Shown here one piece after another: positions 54,677 to 64,000 of a DNA stretch of 64,000 nucleotides. Each line of letters opens with the position of its first letter. The first letter of the stretch is position 1. This DNA comes from a bacterium (lineage in GTDB: Bacteria; Chloroflexota; Anaerolineae; Caldilineales; Caldilineaceae): the NCBI GenBank assembly GCA_016124945.1, contig WGMT01000024.1, positions 1-64,000 on the forward strand, written 5' to 3'. The position numbers and the translations under genes were made by a program. Under the pieces are notes generated by a model. That model saw only the letters and a list, made by a program, of their open reading frames with translations. It had not been told where the DNA came from and searched no databases.

Positions 54677-54712
54677 CGCCCAGCCAGGAGACACCTGACT
54701 GGGCGTTTTTTG
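54677..54712 (+). terminator. Rho-independent terminator of the ATPase regulator
   Basis: CGCCCAG pairs with CTGGGCG across a small inner stem, then TTTTTTG. Confidence 0.9.
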
Positions 54713-54782
54713 TTCAGCCATTCAACTTTCTCGCACCATTCCTGCCTTGCACATCTGCTCACCAAAAGCATAGGACCCCACC

Positions 54783-55829
54783 ATGCCTGATTTCACACTC
54801 GCCTGCCCCATTCCCATTTCCGACTACCCCACCGTGCAACTCGCCCACGGCGGTGGCGGACGGCTCATGCATCAGCTCATTGGTAAGATGTTTGCGCCGC
54901 TCTTCACCAATCCCCTGTTGGCCCAGGAACACGACGGCGCTGTCTTCAACGTGGCCGGTGGGCGGCTTGCCATGAGCACCGATTCGTTTGTGGTGCGCCC
55001 GCTCTTCTTCCCCGGCGGCAATATCGGTTCACTCGCCGTACATGGGACGGTCAACGATCTGGCCATGTGTGGGGCACGTCCGCGTTATTTGAGCGCGTCT
55101 TTTGTGTTGGAAGAAGGGTTGCCCATGACCGATCTGTGGCGCATTGTGCAGTCCATGGCGGTGGCGGCCAACGAAGCCGGTGTGCAGATCATCACCGGCG
55201 ACACCAAAGTAGTGGATCGAGGCAAGGGCGACGGCATCTACATCAACACCAGCGGCGTCGGCATCGTGGAACATGACCGCGTCATCGGCCCTATGTCGGT
55301 ACAGCCCGGAGACGCCGTGATCATCAACGGTGATCTGGGCCGTCACGGCATCGCCATCATGGCCGTGCGCGAAGGACTCGCCTTCGAGAGCGCCATCGAG
55401 AGCGATTCCGCCTGTGTGGCCGGCCTGGTGATGGATATGCTTGATGCTGATATCGACATCCACTGCCTGCGCGACATGACCCGCGGCGGCCTGGCCAGTT
55501 CGTTGGTGGAGATTGCCCAGACTTCGAAACAGCGCATCCACATCGACGAGCGGCGCATTCCCGTGCGCCAGGATGTGCGCGGCGCGTGCGAGATCCTCGG
55601 CCTCGATCCCCTCTACGTCGCCAACGAAGGGCGTTTCGTGGCCTTTGTCCCTGCGGCGGAGGCGGAGCGCTGTCTTGCCGCCATGCAGGCGCATCCGCTG
55701 GGCCAGGGCGCAGCGTTGATCGGTCATGTGGCGGAGGAGAAAGACGGGCTTGTCACCATGCGTAGCGCCATCGGTGCAAGCCGAATTGTCGATATGTTGA
55801 GCGGGGAGCAGTTGCCGCGGATCTGTTAG
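54783..55829 (+). CDS. hypE: Hydrogenase maturation protein HypE
   Basis: AIR-synthase-like enzyme that dehydrates a thiocarbamate on its own C-terminal Cys to a thiocyanate, the source of the CN ligands of [NiFe] hydrogenase. The PRIC terminus is present (SGEQLPRIC), with the usual [39 protein letters not shown] and TGDTKVV motifs. 348 residues. No hypA-D, hypF or hydrogenase gene is in the window. Confidence 0.95.
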   Translation: MPDFTLACPIPISDYPTVQLAHGGGGRLMHQLIGKMFAPLFTNPLLAQEHDGAVFNVAGGRLAMSTDSFVVRPLFFPGGNIGSLAVHGTVNDLAMCGARPRYLSASFVLEEGLPMTDLWRIVQSMAVAANEAGVQIITGDTKVVDRGKGDGIYINTSGVGIVEHDRVIGPMSVQPGDAVIINGDLGRHGIAIMAVREGLAFESAIESDSACVAGLVMDMLDADIDIHCLRDMTRGGLASSLVEIAQTSKQRIHIDERRIPVRQDVRGACEILGLDPLYVANEGRFVAFVPAAEAERCLAAMQAHPLGQGAALIGHVAEEKDGLVTMRSAIGASRIVDMLSGEQLPRIC

Positions 55830-55988
55830 TCGTTTGTAGCTGTCACACCGGTTCAAGTTAAGCTACGTTAATCAATTCCTCATACTTTCCCAAGACACTG
55901 TGCGAGACTTCACATTAAAATCAAGACATTCAACGTTTAATGAACAAAACAGATTCATTTTCTCTTGAACCATAAGGAGTGTCTTGAT

Positions 55989-57149
55989 ATGGGCCGCACA
56001 ATGAAGCGGATCGCACTTTCGATTGTCCTGTTGAGCGCCGCTGTGGCGCTTGTGGTTTTCGCTGCAGGCAACATCACGTGGACGCCGGCGCGTCAGTTGG
56101 CGGCGGTGGAAAGCCTGTCGAGCACCAGCAGCATTCAACCTGTGAACCTGCAACAGCAGACCGACTTTCAGGTGGAAGCCTCGCAGGAAGTGCTGGCACA
56201 GCTTTACCAATCTATCTTACCGTCCATCGTCAACATTCAGGTGACGTCGTTGAGCACCGCCGCCAATAATTTTTCCTTCCCAGATATGCCGTCGCAAGGC
56301 CAGGGCAGCGGTTGGGTGTGGGACGATACCGGCCACATCGTCACCAACAACCATGTGGTTGAAGATGCGGAAAGTATCATTGTCTACTTTTCCAATGGTC
56401 AGTGGACAGACGCCGAACTGGTGGCTGCTGATCCACAAGCCGATCTGGCCGTCATCAAAGTGACACCGCTTGCCGATTTCCCGTTGCAGCCTCTGCCATT
56501 GGCGGCAGACGTGCCGCCGGTGGGCTATACCTCTTTGGCTTTCGGTAGCCCCTTCGGCCTGAGCGGCACCATGACGCGTGGCATCATCAGCGCCGTTGGC
56601 CGTAGCTTTTCCGTCGGCTCGCTTACTGATAGCGGCGCAACGTACTCTTTGCCCGAGGTGATCCAGACCGACGCTGCCATCAATCCCGGCAACTCCGGCG
56701 GCCCGCTGCTCAACCTGAACGGCGAGGTAATCGGCGTCAACTTTGCCATCCGCTCAGAAGTACGCGCCAATTCCGGCGTCGGCTTCGCTATCCCGGTATC
56801 GGTGGTGCGCCGTGTGGTGCCTTCGTTGATCGAGCAAGGCTTCTTCAGCTATCCCTACCTGGGGATTGCTGGCGGCACCATCACACCCAACGTTGCCGAG
56901 CAACAGGAACTGCCCGACGGCCTGCTTGGCGTCTTCGTCTCGCAGATTGCCGGCACCCCGGCCCGCAACGCCGGCGTGGAAGTGGGTGATATCATCACCG
57001 GCATCGACGACGTGGACGTGCGCAGCTTCGAGGACCTGATCGGTTACTTGATTACGTCCACTCAGCCGGGGCAAGAGGTTCAGTTGCGCATCTACCGCGA
57101 CGGCGAAGAACAGTTCTTGAGCTTGACAGTGGGTGAACGTCCTCGCTAA
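55989..57149 (+). CDS. htrA: HtrA/DegP-like serine protease with PDZ domain
   Basis: 386 residues from ATG 55989 (AAGGAG ten bases upstream). An N-terminal hydrophobic helix (residues 6-22) anchors or exports it. Trypsin-fold triad: H122 (NNHVV), D152 (QADLAVIKV), S236 (NPGNSGGPLL). A single PDZ domain (about 290-380) follows, with GTPARNAGVEVGDIITGIDD. It degrades misfolded envelope proteins under stress. Confidence 0.95.
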   Translation: MGRTMKRIALSIVLLSAAVALVVFAAGNITWTPARQLAAVESLSSTSSIQPVNLQQQTDFQVEASQEVLAQLYQSILPSIVNIQVTSLSTAANNFSFPDMPSQGQGSGWVWDDTGHIVTNNHVVEDAESIIVYFSNGQWTDAELVAADPQADLAVIKVTPLADFPLQPLPLAADVPPVGYTSLAFGSPFGLSGTMTRGIISAVGRSFSVGSLTDSGATYSLPEVIQTDAAINPGNSGGPLLNLNGEVIGVNFAIRSEVRANSGVGFAIPVSVVRRVVPSLIEQGFFSYPYLGIAGGTITPNVAEQQELPDGLLGVFVSQIAGTPARNAGVEVGDIITGIDDVDVRSFEDLIGYLITSTQPGQEVQLRIYRDGEEQFLSLTVGERPR

Positions 57150-57219
57150 GTATTGAGTGGTGCGTGGTGCGTGTACCAGTAGCTACGTTGACGGTGTATT
57201 GGTAACAGATTTTGTAGAG

Positions 57220-57262
57220 AGAGAGGGGGAACACGGATCACAAATCTGTGTTCCCCCTCTCT
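57220..57262 (+). terminator. Hairpin after htrA
   Basis: 19-bp stem with one mismatch (AGAGAGGGGGAACACGGAT with its complement). No long T run, so termination is uncertain. Confidence 0.55.
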
Positions 57263-57290
57263 GCGTCTAGTGATCGCCACATGAATATCT

Positions 57291-57358
57291 GCGGAGTGAG
57301 CACGCCCTCGTGCGGTTCTTCCGGTGTAGACCCGCATAAGGGCGAGCTCACTCAGCGC
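57291..57358. repeat. Imperfect hairpin, second copy of the GGAGNGAGCACGCCC family
   Basis: The left arm GCGGAGTGAGCACGCCCTCG is shared with 34287-34352 in 28 of 32 positions; the right arm has several changes. Confidence 0.85.
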
Positions 57359-57560
57359 TTAACTCCCCAATAATTCCCCCATACGGAAATCACATCCTCT
57401 ACTGGTACACGCACTACGCACTATCCCCCCTCCTAACCAACTGACCAGCCGCTGTTCCATCCGATTGTCCGGCGAAAGTTAACCTTAATGCTCTTAAACT
57501 TCATGTGACTAACCCTAAGCGATTGAAGTTTGCCCTCGATCCAATGCACGAGGAGAGATT

Positions 57561-60500
57561 ATGAAGCAGCATACAAAGATAACGCTTGATGCCAACGAGG
57601 CAACCGCCTACGTAGCACACAAGACAAATGAAGTGGTGGCGATTTACCCCATCACACCCTCTTCGCCTATGGGCGAGTTCGCCGACGAATGGGCCGCTCA
57701 CGGTGTGGAGAACATCTGGGGCAGTGTCCCTTTGGTGATTGAAATGCAGTCGGAAGGTGGCGCAGCCGGTGCTGTGCATGGCGCGCTGCAAACAGGATCG
57801 TTGACCACAACCTTTACGGCCAGCCAGGGCCTCTTGTTGATGATCCCGAATATGTACAAGATCGCCGGTGAGTTGACAAGCACCGTCTTCCACATCGCGG
57901 CACGTTCGTTGGCGGCACAGGGATTGTCTATTTTCGGTGACCACAGCGACGTGATGGCGGCGCGTGCTACCGGCTGGGCAATGCTCTTTGCCAACTCGGT
58001 GCAAGAATCACAGGACTTTGCCCTGATTTCGCAGGCGGCGACGCTGGCCAGCCGTGTGCCCTTCCTCCACATCTTCGACGGCTTCCGCACCTCTCACGAA
58101 GTCGCCAAGATCGAACAGGTGGACGAAGACGAGATCCGCGCCATGATCGACGATGAGCTGATCCACGCTCACCGTTCCCGCGCGCTCTCGCCGGATCGTC
58201 CTTTCATCCGCGGCACGGCACAGAACCCCGACGTTTACTTCCAGGCCCGTGAGACGGTGAACAGCTTCTATTTGAAGATTCCGGACATTGTGCAAGAAAC
58301 GATGGACAAATTCGCAGGGTTGACCGGTCGCCAGTACAAACTGTACGAATACGTGGGCGCACCCGATGCCGAGCGTGTGATCATCCTCATGGGGTCGGGC
58401 GCGGAAGCGGCGCACGAGACGGTGGACTACCTCACCGCACAGGGCGAGAAGGTAGGCATCCTCAAGATCCGCCTCTACCGTCCTTTTGCGGTGGAACAAT
58501 TCCTGGGCGCACTGCCCAGCACGGTGAAGAAGATCGCCGTCCTCGATCGCAGCAAAGAACCCGGCAGCGCCGGTGAACCGGTCTACCTCGATGTGGTCAC
58601 CGCCATCAGCGAAAGCTGGGATGATGTCCAATCCGGCGCGGCTCCCCGTGTCGTGGGTGGCCGTTACGGTCTCTCCTCGAAGGAATTTACACCGGCGATG
58701 GTTAAGGGCATCTTCGACGAGTTGAGCAAGGATCGCCCCAAGAACCACTTCACCATTGGCATTGTCGACGACGTCACCAACACTAGCCTCGACTACGACG
58801 CCGGCTTCGACATTGAGCCGAAGAATGTGGTGCGCGCCGTCTTCTGGGGTCTCGGCGCAGACGGTACCGTCAGCGCCAACAAGAACTCCATCAAGATCAT
58901 CGGCGAAGAGACAGACAACTTCGCCCAGGGTTACTTCGTCTACGACTCGAAGAAGTCGGGCGCACGCACGATTTCGCATCTGCGCTTTGGCCCCAACCCG
59001 ATTCGCAGCACCTATCTCATTAGCAAGGCCAACTTTGTGGCCGTCCATCAGTTCGGCTTCTTGCAGCGCTACGATGTCCTAGGGCTGGCGGAACCCGGCG
59101 CGACGCTCTTGCTCAACGCCCCCTTTGGCCCCGACGAAGTGTGGGACCAGATCCCCGCAACTGTACAGCAGCAGATTATCGACAAGAAGCTTAAGTTCTA
59201 TGTCATTGACGCCTATGCGCTGGCGAATGAACTACAACTTGGCTCGCGCATGAACACAATTATGCAGGCGGCCTTCTTCGCCATCAGCGGCGTGCTGCCC
59301 CAGGACGAGGCCATCGACAAGATCAAGTACGCCATCCGCAAGACCTACGGCAAACGGGGTGAAGCCGTGGTGATCAAGAACTTCGAGGCCGTCGATGCAA
59401 CGCTTGCGCACCTCTACGAAGTGACGGTCCCTAGCACGGTGACGAGCAGCATCGGTATGGCCGATGCAGTACCCGCCAATGCACCTGACTTTGTGCAACG
59501 GGTGACGGCCAAGATGATCGCCGGCTACGGTGACGATCTGCCGGTGAGCATGATGCCCATCGACGGCACCTACCCCAGCGCCACCACACGTTGGGAAAAA
59601 CGTAACATCGCCCTGGAAGTGCCGGTCTGGGATCCGGATGTCTGCATCCAATGTGGCAAGTGTGTGCTGGTCTGCCCGCATGCCGTTATCCGCAGCAAGG
59701 CGGCGGCCCCGGCTGAGTTTGAGAACGCGCCCGATGGCTTCCTCACCTCCCCGGCGCGCTGGCGCGAGATGGACAATCTGCTCTACACACTGCAAGTATC
59801 CGTGGAAGATTGCACCGGCTGTGAACTCTGTGTGGAAGTCTGCCCGGCCAAGAACAAGCGGGCTGTGGGGCGCAAAGCCATCAACATGGAGCCGCAACTG
59901 CCCCTGCGTGAACAAGGGCGCGCCACTTGGGACTTCTTCTTGGAACTGCCTGAGTATCCACGCAATGGGCAGAGCGAAAATGGCGACAAGGTTGTTGTCG
60001 ATCCTTTACCCGATGGCTATGGTTCGCTTGACTACAAGAATGTGAAGAATGTGCAGTTGCTCGAACCGCTCTTCGAGTTCTCCGGCGCCTGCGCCGGCTG
60101 TGGTGAGACGCCTTACCTGTCGCTCATGAGCCGCCTCTTTGGTGACCATACGATCATCGCCAATGCGACGGGCTGCTCTAGCATCTACGGCGGCAACCTG
60201 CCCACCACGCCCTGGTCGATGAACAAAGCAGGCCGCGGCCCTGCCTGGAGCAACTCGCTCTTTGAAGACAATGCCGAGTTCGGCCTTGGTATGAGCCTCA
60301 CCGTTGAGAAGCAAGGCAACTACGCCCGCGAACTGGTAGGCAAGCTACGCAGCCTCATCGGCGAAGAACTGGCCAACGATCTACTCGGCGCTAACCAGTC
60401 GGACGAACACGGGCTGGACGAACAGCGCAAGCGCATCGTCCAACTCAAAGAGAAGCTTGCCGCCGTCGCCCCCGGCAGCCTCGATACCGTCACCACTGCA

Positions 60501-61223
60501 CAGGTACGCGATCTGCAAAGCCTGGCCGACGCCCTGGCCAAGAAGACGATCTGGATCGTAGGCGGTGACGGTTGGGCCTACGACATCGGCTACGGCGGCC
60601 TGGATCACGTCCTCGCCAGTGGGCGCAACATCAACATCCTGGTGATGGACACCGAAGTCTACTCCAACACCGGTGGGCAGTCTTCAAAGGCGACGCCGCA
60701 GGCCGCGGTGGCTAAGTTCGCCGCCGGTGGTAAGGCCACGCCCAAGAAGGATCTGGGCATGATGGCCGTCAACTATGGCAACGTCTACGTAGCACAGATT
60801 GCTATGGGCGCCAGTGATGCACAGACGGTGCGTGCCTTCCTCGAAGCCGAATCGTGGGATGGGCCGTCGATTATCATTGCCTATAGCCACTGTATCGCCC
60901 ACGGCATCAACATGGCCAAGGGTATGGAGCAGCAGAAGCTGGCCGCCGAGACCGGCTACTGGCCGCTCTTCCGCTACGATCCGCGGTTGAAGGCTGAGGG
61001 CAAGAATCCCTTCCAGTTGGATTCCAAAGCGCCCAAAGCGCCGCTGGAAAACTACATGTACAACGAAAACCGCTTCCGCATGCTTGTTTCGAGCCAGCCC
61101 AAGGCCGCAGAGATCCTGCTCAATGCTGCCCAGCAGACTGTCCTCGAACGGTGGCACAAGTACGAAGAACTGGCCAAGCAAGAGCAGCGTAACGCCGCAC
61201 ATGGCAAGGCAATTGAGTCTTAA
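57561..61223 (+). CDS. nifJ: Pyruvate:ferredoxin (flavodoxin) oxidoreductase
   Basis: Single-chain enzyme of 1220 residues that oxidises pyruvate to acetyl-CoA and CO2 and reduces ferredoxin or flavodoxin. The N-terminal domain has VVAIYPITPSSPMGE. Two 4Fe-4S clusters are set by C695/C698/C701/C705 and C751/C754/C757/C761; a third cluster lies at CAGCGETPY. The TPP-binding part is GGDGWAYDIGYGGLDHVL and DTEVYSNTGGQ. O2-sensitive as a rule. A DHOD-like gene follows after 114 bp, as is common in such bacteria. Confidence 0.97.
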   Translation: MKQHTKITLDANEATAYVAHKTNEVVAIYPITPSSPMGEFADEWAAHGVENIWGSVPLVIEMQSEGGAAGAVHGALQTGSLTTTFTASQGLLLMIPNMYKIAGELTSTVFHIAARSLAAQGLSIFGDHSDVMAARATGWAMLFANSVQESQDFALISQAATLASRVPFLHIFDGFRTSHEVAKIEQVDEDEIRAMIDDELIHAHRSRALSPDRPFIRGTAQNPDVYFQARETVNSFYLKIPDIVQETMDKFAGLTGRQYKLYEYVGAPDAERVIILMGSGAEAAHETVDYLTAQGEKVGILKIRLYRPFAVEQFLGALPSTVKKIAVLDRSKEPGSAGEPVYLDVVTAISESWDDVQSGAAPRVVGGRYGLSSKEFTPAMVKGIFDELSKDRPKNHFTIGIVDDVTNTSLDYDAGFDIEPKNVVRAVFWGLGADGTVSANKNSIKIIGEETDNFAQGYFVYDSKKSGARTISHLRFGPNPIRSTYLISKANFVAVHQFGFLQRYDVLGLAEPGATLLLNAPFGPDEVWDQIPATVQQQIIDKKLKFYVIDAYALANELQLGSRMNTIMQAAFFAISGVLPQDEAIDKIKYAIRKTYGKRGEAVVIKNFEAVDATLAHLYEVTVPSTVTSSIGMADAVPANAPDFVQRVTAKMIAGYGDDLPVSMMPIDGTYPSATTRWEKRNIALEVPVWDPDVCIQCGKCVLVCPHAVIRSKAAAPAEFENAPDGFLTSPARWREMDNLLYTLQVSVEDCTGCELCVEVCPAKNKRAVGRKAINMEPQLPLREQGRATWDFFLELPEYPRNGQSENGDKVVVDPLPDGYGSLDYKNVKNVQLLEPLFEFSGACAGCGETPYLSLMSRLFGDHTIIANATGCSSIYGGNLPTTPWSMNKAGRGPAWSNSLFEDNAEFGLGMSLTVEKQGNYARELVGKLRSLIGEELANDLLGANQSDEHGLDEQRKRIVQLKEKLAAVAPGSLDTVTTAQVRDLQSLADALAKKTIWIVGGDGWAYDIGYGGLDHVLASGRNINILVMDTEVYSNTGGQSSKATPQAAVAKFAAGGKATPKKDLGMMAVNYGNVYVAQIAMGASDAQTVRAFLEAESWDGPSIIIAYSHCIAHGINMAKGMEQQKLAAETGYWPLFRYDPRLKAEGKNPFQLDSKAPKAPLENYMYNENRFRMLVSSQPKAAEILLNAAQQTVLERWHKYEELAKQEQRNAAHGKAIES

Positions 61224-61337
61224 GCCAGGATCTTTCCGTCAAGTCGAACCCGGTCCGGTGTACACAAGTATGCCGGACCGCTCTCCCCACCGGATTGATC
61301 TGAATCGAACCGTATGGTTCACGAATTGGAGGATGTC

Positions 61338-62354
61338 ATGGATCTGTCAACCACCTACATGGGCATGAAACTCAAGAACCCGATTGTGCCGTCGGCGTCT
61401 CCGCTCTCTACATCTTTCAGCGGCATCCGCCGTATGGAAGATGCCGGCGCCGCCGCAATTGTGATGTACTCGCTCTTCGAAGAACAGATTAACTTCGAGA
61501 GCCAATGGATCGATCACTACCTGTCGTACAACACCAACACCTACGCCGAAGCGCTCGACTACTACCCCGATCTAGAACGTTACAACGTCGGCCCCGACGA
61601 GTACCTGAACCTAATCTGGCGCGCCAAGCAGAGTGTGGAAATCCCCATTATCGGCAGCCTCAACGGCGTCTCCACTGGTGGATGGACGGAATATGCCCGC
61701 AAAATCGAAGAGGCTGGCGCGGATGGGTTGGAGCTGAATCTCTACTACATCCCCACCTCCACCACCCAGGACGCCGCATCGGTGGAATCGATGTATCTGG
61801 ATGTGGTGCGCGATGTGAAGCGCACGGTGACAATCCCGGTAGCTGTGAAGGTAAGCCCTTTCTTCAGCGCCTTTGCCCACATGGCCACACAGTTTGCCGA
61901 CGCCGGCGCCGATGCCCTGGTGCTCTTCAACCGCTTTTACCAGCCTGATTTCGATCTCGAAGCCCTGGAAGTGGTGCCGCATCTGGTGTTGAGCAACTCA
62001 AATGAACTGCGTCTGCCGCTGCGCTGGGTTTCCATCCTCTACGGCCGTGTGCCTGTGGATTTCGCTATCACCAGCGGTGTGCATTCCTATACCGACGTGC
62101 TCAAGGGCATGATGGCCGGGGCCAATGTGACCATGATGGCCTCTGAACTGCTGCGCAACGGCGTGGAACGCATCGGCGACATCCTCACCGAACTCATGCA
62201 GTGGATGGACGAACGAGAGTACGAGTCAATCGAACAGATGCAGGGCAGCATGAGCCAGATCAATGTAGCCGAACCCGCCACCTTTGAGCGGGCCAACTAC
62301 ATGAAGGTGCTCCAGTCCTGGCGCACAGACCCGACCAGCGTCCTCTTGGGGTAG
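61338..62354 (+). CDS. Dihydroorotate-dehydrogenase-like FMN protein
   Basis: 338 residues from ATG 61338 (GGAGG six bases upstream). TIM-barrel with [17 protein letters not shown] and the FMN-binding region ([23 protein letters not shown]). It lacks a recognised electron-transfer subunit. This family often sits beside nifJ and is not proved to be the pyrimidine enzyme; a partner role for PFOR is possible. No pyr genes are here. Confidence 0.85.
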   Translation: MDLSTTYMGMKLKNPIVPSASPLSTSFSGIRRMEDAGAAAIVMYSLFEEQINFESQWIDHYLSYNTNTYAEALDYYPDLERYNVGPDEYLNLIWRAKQSVEIPIIGSLNGVSTGGWTEYARKIEEAGADGLELNLYYIPTSTTQDAASVESMYLDVVRDVKRTVTIPVAVKVSPFFSAFAHMATQFADAGADALVLFNRFYQPDFDLEALEVVPHLVLSNSNELRLPLRWVSILYGRVPVDFAITSGVHSYTDVLKGMMAGANVTMMASELLRNGVERIGDILTELMQWMDEREYESIEQMQGSMSQINVAEPATFERANYMKVLQSWRTDPTSVLLG

Positions 62355-62395
62355 CTGCACAGGTTGGTGACACGCACAGACAATACGCACATCCT

Positions 62396-62437
62396 AAGGC
62401 GAAGGCTGTCCTGTGAAGGAGAGCGTTCGCCTTTCCA
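62396..62437 (+). terminator. Hairpin after the DHOD-like gene
   Basis: AAGGCGAA pairs with TTCGCCTT across a loop of about 25 bases, followed by TCC and then an ATTAGGG/CCCTAAT inverted repeat (62441-62492). Confidence 0.55.
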
Positions 62438-62440
62438 TTT

Positions 62441-62492
62441 AGGGATTAGGGATTAGGGATGTTGATCACCAATCACCAATCCCTAATCACCA
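62441..62492. repeat. Inverted repeat of ATTAGGG words
   Basis: Three copies of ATTAGGG on the left are followed by AATCACCAATCCCTAATCACC on the right. The word set resembles the right flanks of 5523-5604 (5609-5630) and of 40517-40577 (40590-40615). Confidence 0.7.
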
Positions 62493-62516
62493 ATCACGAA
62501 TCAGAGGAGGCAAGCA

Positions 62517-62963
62517 ATGACGCTGGCCGAAAAGAAGTTCCATCAAAAATCTGCGGTATTGGATTGGATGACGCAAGACCCGACCACCGTCACCGGGGAT
62601 GCGCGCCTCATCGAAGCCTACAACCTGATGAAAGAAAACGAATTTCGGCGCCTGCCTGTGGTAAAACGCAATGGCGAACTGATCGGCATTGTCACCATGA
62701 GCGACATCTACCAGCATGTCCCCTTCTTCCCCGAAGATCCGGAGATCGAAGTCGATCTGCCCCTCATGACCATGACCGTCCAGGAGATCATGTCCTGGGG
62801 GCCCGAGACAATCGGCCCCAATGCCACCATCCAGGAAGCCGCCGAATTGATGCTCGAAGCGCAGGTCAGCGGCCTACCTGTGGTGGAACACGACCGCATC
62901 GTCGGTATCATCACCGAATCGGACATCTTCCGCTTGGTGATTGAGAGCTGGTCTAATGACTAG
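62517..62963 (+). CDS. CBS-domain pair protein
   Basis: 148 residues made of two CBS motifs ([39 protein letters not shown] and [38 protein letters not shown]). CBS pairs bind adenine nucleotides and act as energy sensors. Nothing is fused to it. GAGGAGGCAA precedes the ATG. The flavodoxin-pentapeptide gene starts 13 bp after its stop, so the two are co-transcribed. Confidence 0.93.
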   Translation: MTLAEKKFHQKSAVLDWMTQDPTTVTGDARLIEAYNLMKENEFRRLPVVKRNGELIGIVTMSDIYQHVPFFPEDPEIEVDLPLMTMTVQEIMSWGPETIGPNATIQEAAELMLEAQVSGLPVVEHDRIVGIITESDIFRLVIESWSND

Positions 62964-62976
62964 AAAGGAGTATTCG

Positions 62977-63972
62977 ATGCCAACGAAGATTTTGGTTGCC
63001 TATGCCAGCAGCAGCGGATCGACGGCTGAGGTGGCCGAAGCAATTGGCGGTGTGCTGCGCCAAATGGACGTACCCGTCGACGTGTGCAACGCCGCCGAAG
63101 TGACCACTCTACAACCTTATAGCGCAGTGGTGGTGGGTAGTTCGATCCGCGGCGGGCGGTGGCTGCCTGAAGCGATTCAATTCATAGAACGATTCAAAGC
63201 CGGCCTGGCCACACTACCTGTCGCCTACTTCACCACTTGCCTGACCATGGCCAAAGGTGATGAAGAGAGTCGCCGCATTGTGCTTTCTTATCTCGATCCC
63301 GTCTTGCGCCTGGCACCCAACGTCAAGCCTGTGGGGCTGGGTCTCTTCGCCGGCTCATTGGATAGACAAAGCAAGTTGGCGATGAAAAGCGACGCCTTCC
63401 CCCAGGGCGACTACCGCAACTGGGATCGCATTCGCAAGTGGGCGGCCGATCTCAGCCTGCGCCTCTCCGATCCTCTCTACGACGACCGTGGCGAACTGGT
63501 GATGGCGGGTGCTGTCCTCGATTATGCGCAAGAGCCTGCCATCGCATCTTTTCCACCTGAGGAACCGGCTACCGACCAGACGGACACCGCCCACATCGGT
63601 TGGGCCGATCTGCACAGTAGTAACTTGCAAGGGGCTAACCTGGCCCGCGCCAATATGATGGGCGCCGACCTGCGCCGCGCCGATCTCAGCCGCAGCAACC
63701 TCTCGCAAGCTGTCCTCAACGGCGCAAACCTGGGGCACGCCAACCTGAGCCACGCCGATCTCTCGTTTGCCGACCTAAGCTGGGCAGATCTCACCGGCGC
63801 CAACTTGAGCCACGCCAATCTCACCGGGGCCATTCTCGTGTGGGCGAACCTCACCCGCGCCAAAATCAGCGGCGCTGTCCTCGACGGCGCTCGCTACAAC
63901 AGCCAAACCCTCTGGCCCGATGGAAAATTGCCCGAAGGAAGTGGTGACTTGGTAGCGGTGCAATTCGTGTAG
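62977..63972 (+). CDS. Flavodoxin domain fused to pentapeptide repeats
   Basis: 331 residues from ATG 62977 (AAGGAG). Residues 1-165: a flavodoxin domain of HemG type, with the FMN-phosphate loop [14 protein letters not shown] and [16 protein letters not shown]. From about 205 to 305 there are about 20 pentapeptide repeats of the A(D/N)LXX form ([20 protein letters not shown]), which fold as a right-handed quadrilateral beta-helix. The fusion suggests a flavin-based redox domain held on a protein-binding scaffold. No transmembrane segment. Confidence 0.88.
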   Translation: MPTKILVAYASSSGSTAEVAEAIGGVLRQMDVPVDVCNAAEVTTLQPYSAVVVGSSIRGGRWLPEAIQFIERFKAGLATLPVAYFTTCLTMAKGDEESRRIVLSYLDPVLRLAPNVKPVGLGLFAGSLDRQSKLAMKSDAFPQGDYRNWDRIRKWAADLSLRLSDPLYDDRGELVMAGAVLDYAQEPAIASFPPEEPATDQTDTAHIGWADLHSSNLQGANLARANMMGADLRRADLSRSNLSQAVLNGANLGHANLSHADLSFADLSWADLTGANLSHANLTGAILVWANLTRAKISGAVLDGARYNSQTLWPDGKLPEGSGDLVAVQFV

Positions 63973-64000
63973 AGATAATGGAAGACGAAGGACGGAAGAC

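Larger units (their letters stand above)
57157..57424. repeat. Composite nested palindrome
   Basis: Outer arms 57157-57182 and 57399-57424 (26 bp, 23 matching) hold a GAGAGGGGGAACAC hairpin and a GCGGAGTGAGCACGCCC hairpin. The right outer arm (GCACTACGCACTAT) is found word for word at 24257-24270. Confidence 0.85.
57150..57560. other. Spacer with nested palindromes before nifJ
   Basis: 411 bp without a gene. It contains an outer inverted repeat (57157-57182 with 57399-57424) enclosing two separate hairpins (57220-57262 and 57291-57358); the nifJ promoter must lie in the last ~140 bp. Confidence 0.85.

Noticed and set aside
58008..59048. 346-residue minus-strand frame opposite nifJ
   Set aside because: NifJ carries all its cofactor motifs here; the other frame is a shadow.
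62443..62460. Telomere-like TTAGGG repeats
   Set aside because: Only three units, part of an inverted repeat in a bacterial intergenic region; no telomere meaning.

Overview
The window looks like a chromosomal segment of a Chloroflexota bacterium, probably of the Anaerolineae/Caldilineae type. This is inferred from gene content and style, not from a marker tree: GC is moderately high, there is a ba3-type oxidase with its tiny IIa subunit, a single-chain pyruvate:ferredoxin oxidoreductase beside a dihydroorotate-dehydrogenase-like gene, a UMF1-family transporter, DUF2089 and DUF3048 proteins, and many long intergenic palindromes. I see no rRNA, tRNA, CRISPR array, insertion sequence or prophage. 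About 50 genes are supported on both strands, and coding density is high.

Layout. 0-6.7 kb: trmD diverges, with overlapping start codons, from a membrane-anchored M23 peptidase that is coupled to rnhA; then a DUF2087 regulator, a sulfatase and an EEP-family phosphodiesterase. 6.8-12.4 kb: M28 peptidase, amidohydrolase, GNAT acetyltransferase, rplS with a terminator, a GT4 glycosyltransferase and a cupin. 12.4-16.2 kb: multi-PAS histidine kinase, otsB and a CcmC-like membrane protein. 16.4-20.8 kb: a strong promoter drives a tightly coupled operon (small protein, DUF2089 protein, beta-repeat protein, ABC ATPase, ABC permease, SHOCT-like protein). 20.9-25.8 kb, minus strand: NifS/MocoS-like class V aminotransferase, then sco, IIa, II and I of a ba3-type oxidase. 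26.2-30.2 kb: proB-proA-murI and a second racemase. 30.3-34.2 kb: nitrilase-fold protein without its cysteine, a small unknown, a LysM protein and msrB. 34.4-37.3 kb, minus strand: thpR, a fibronectin-like membrane protein, a second SCO and a thioredoxin-fold protein. 37.5-45.3 kb: glyA, UMF1 transporter, pyk, a ParB-fold protein and a DUF3048 lipoprotein. 45.5-50.4 kb: a six-gene, translationally coupled operon of unrecognised, mostly membrane proteins. 50.4-55.8 kb: CPA2 antiporter, a repeat-containing membrane protein, an ATPase/winged-helix regulator and an orphan hypE. 56-64 kb: HtrA protease, nifJ with a DHOD-like partner, a CBS protein and a flavodoxin/pentapeptide-repeat fusion.

How the parts fit. 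The respiratory block (ba3 oxidase, copper chaperones, CcmC-like protein) alongside oxygen-sensitive PFOR and hypE suggests facultative metabolism or life at low oxygen. proB/proA, glyA, pyk and otsB serve central and amino-acid metabolism. The 16.4-20.8 kb operon looks like an envelope-stress module built from one repeated helical motif. The 45.5-50.4 kb operon is the best candidate for an undescribed membrane system. Between genes there are several families of long palindromes and short tandem arrays, some shared by distant sites in the window.
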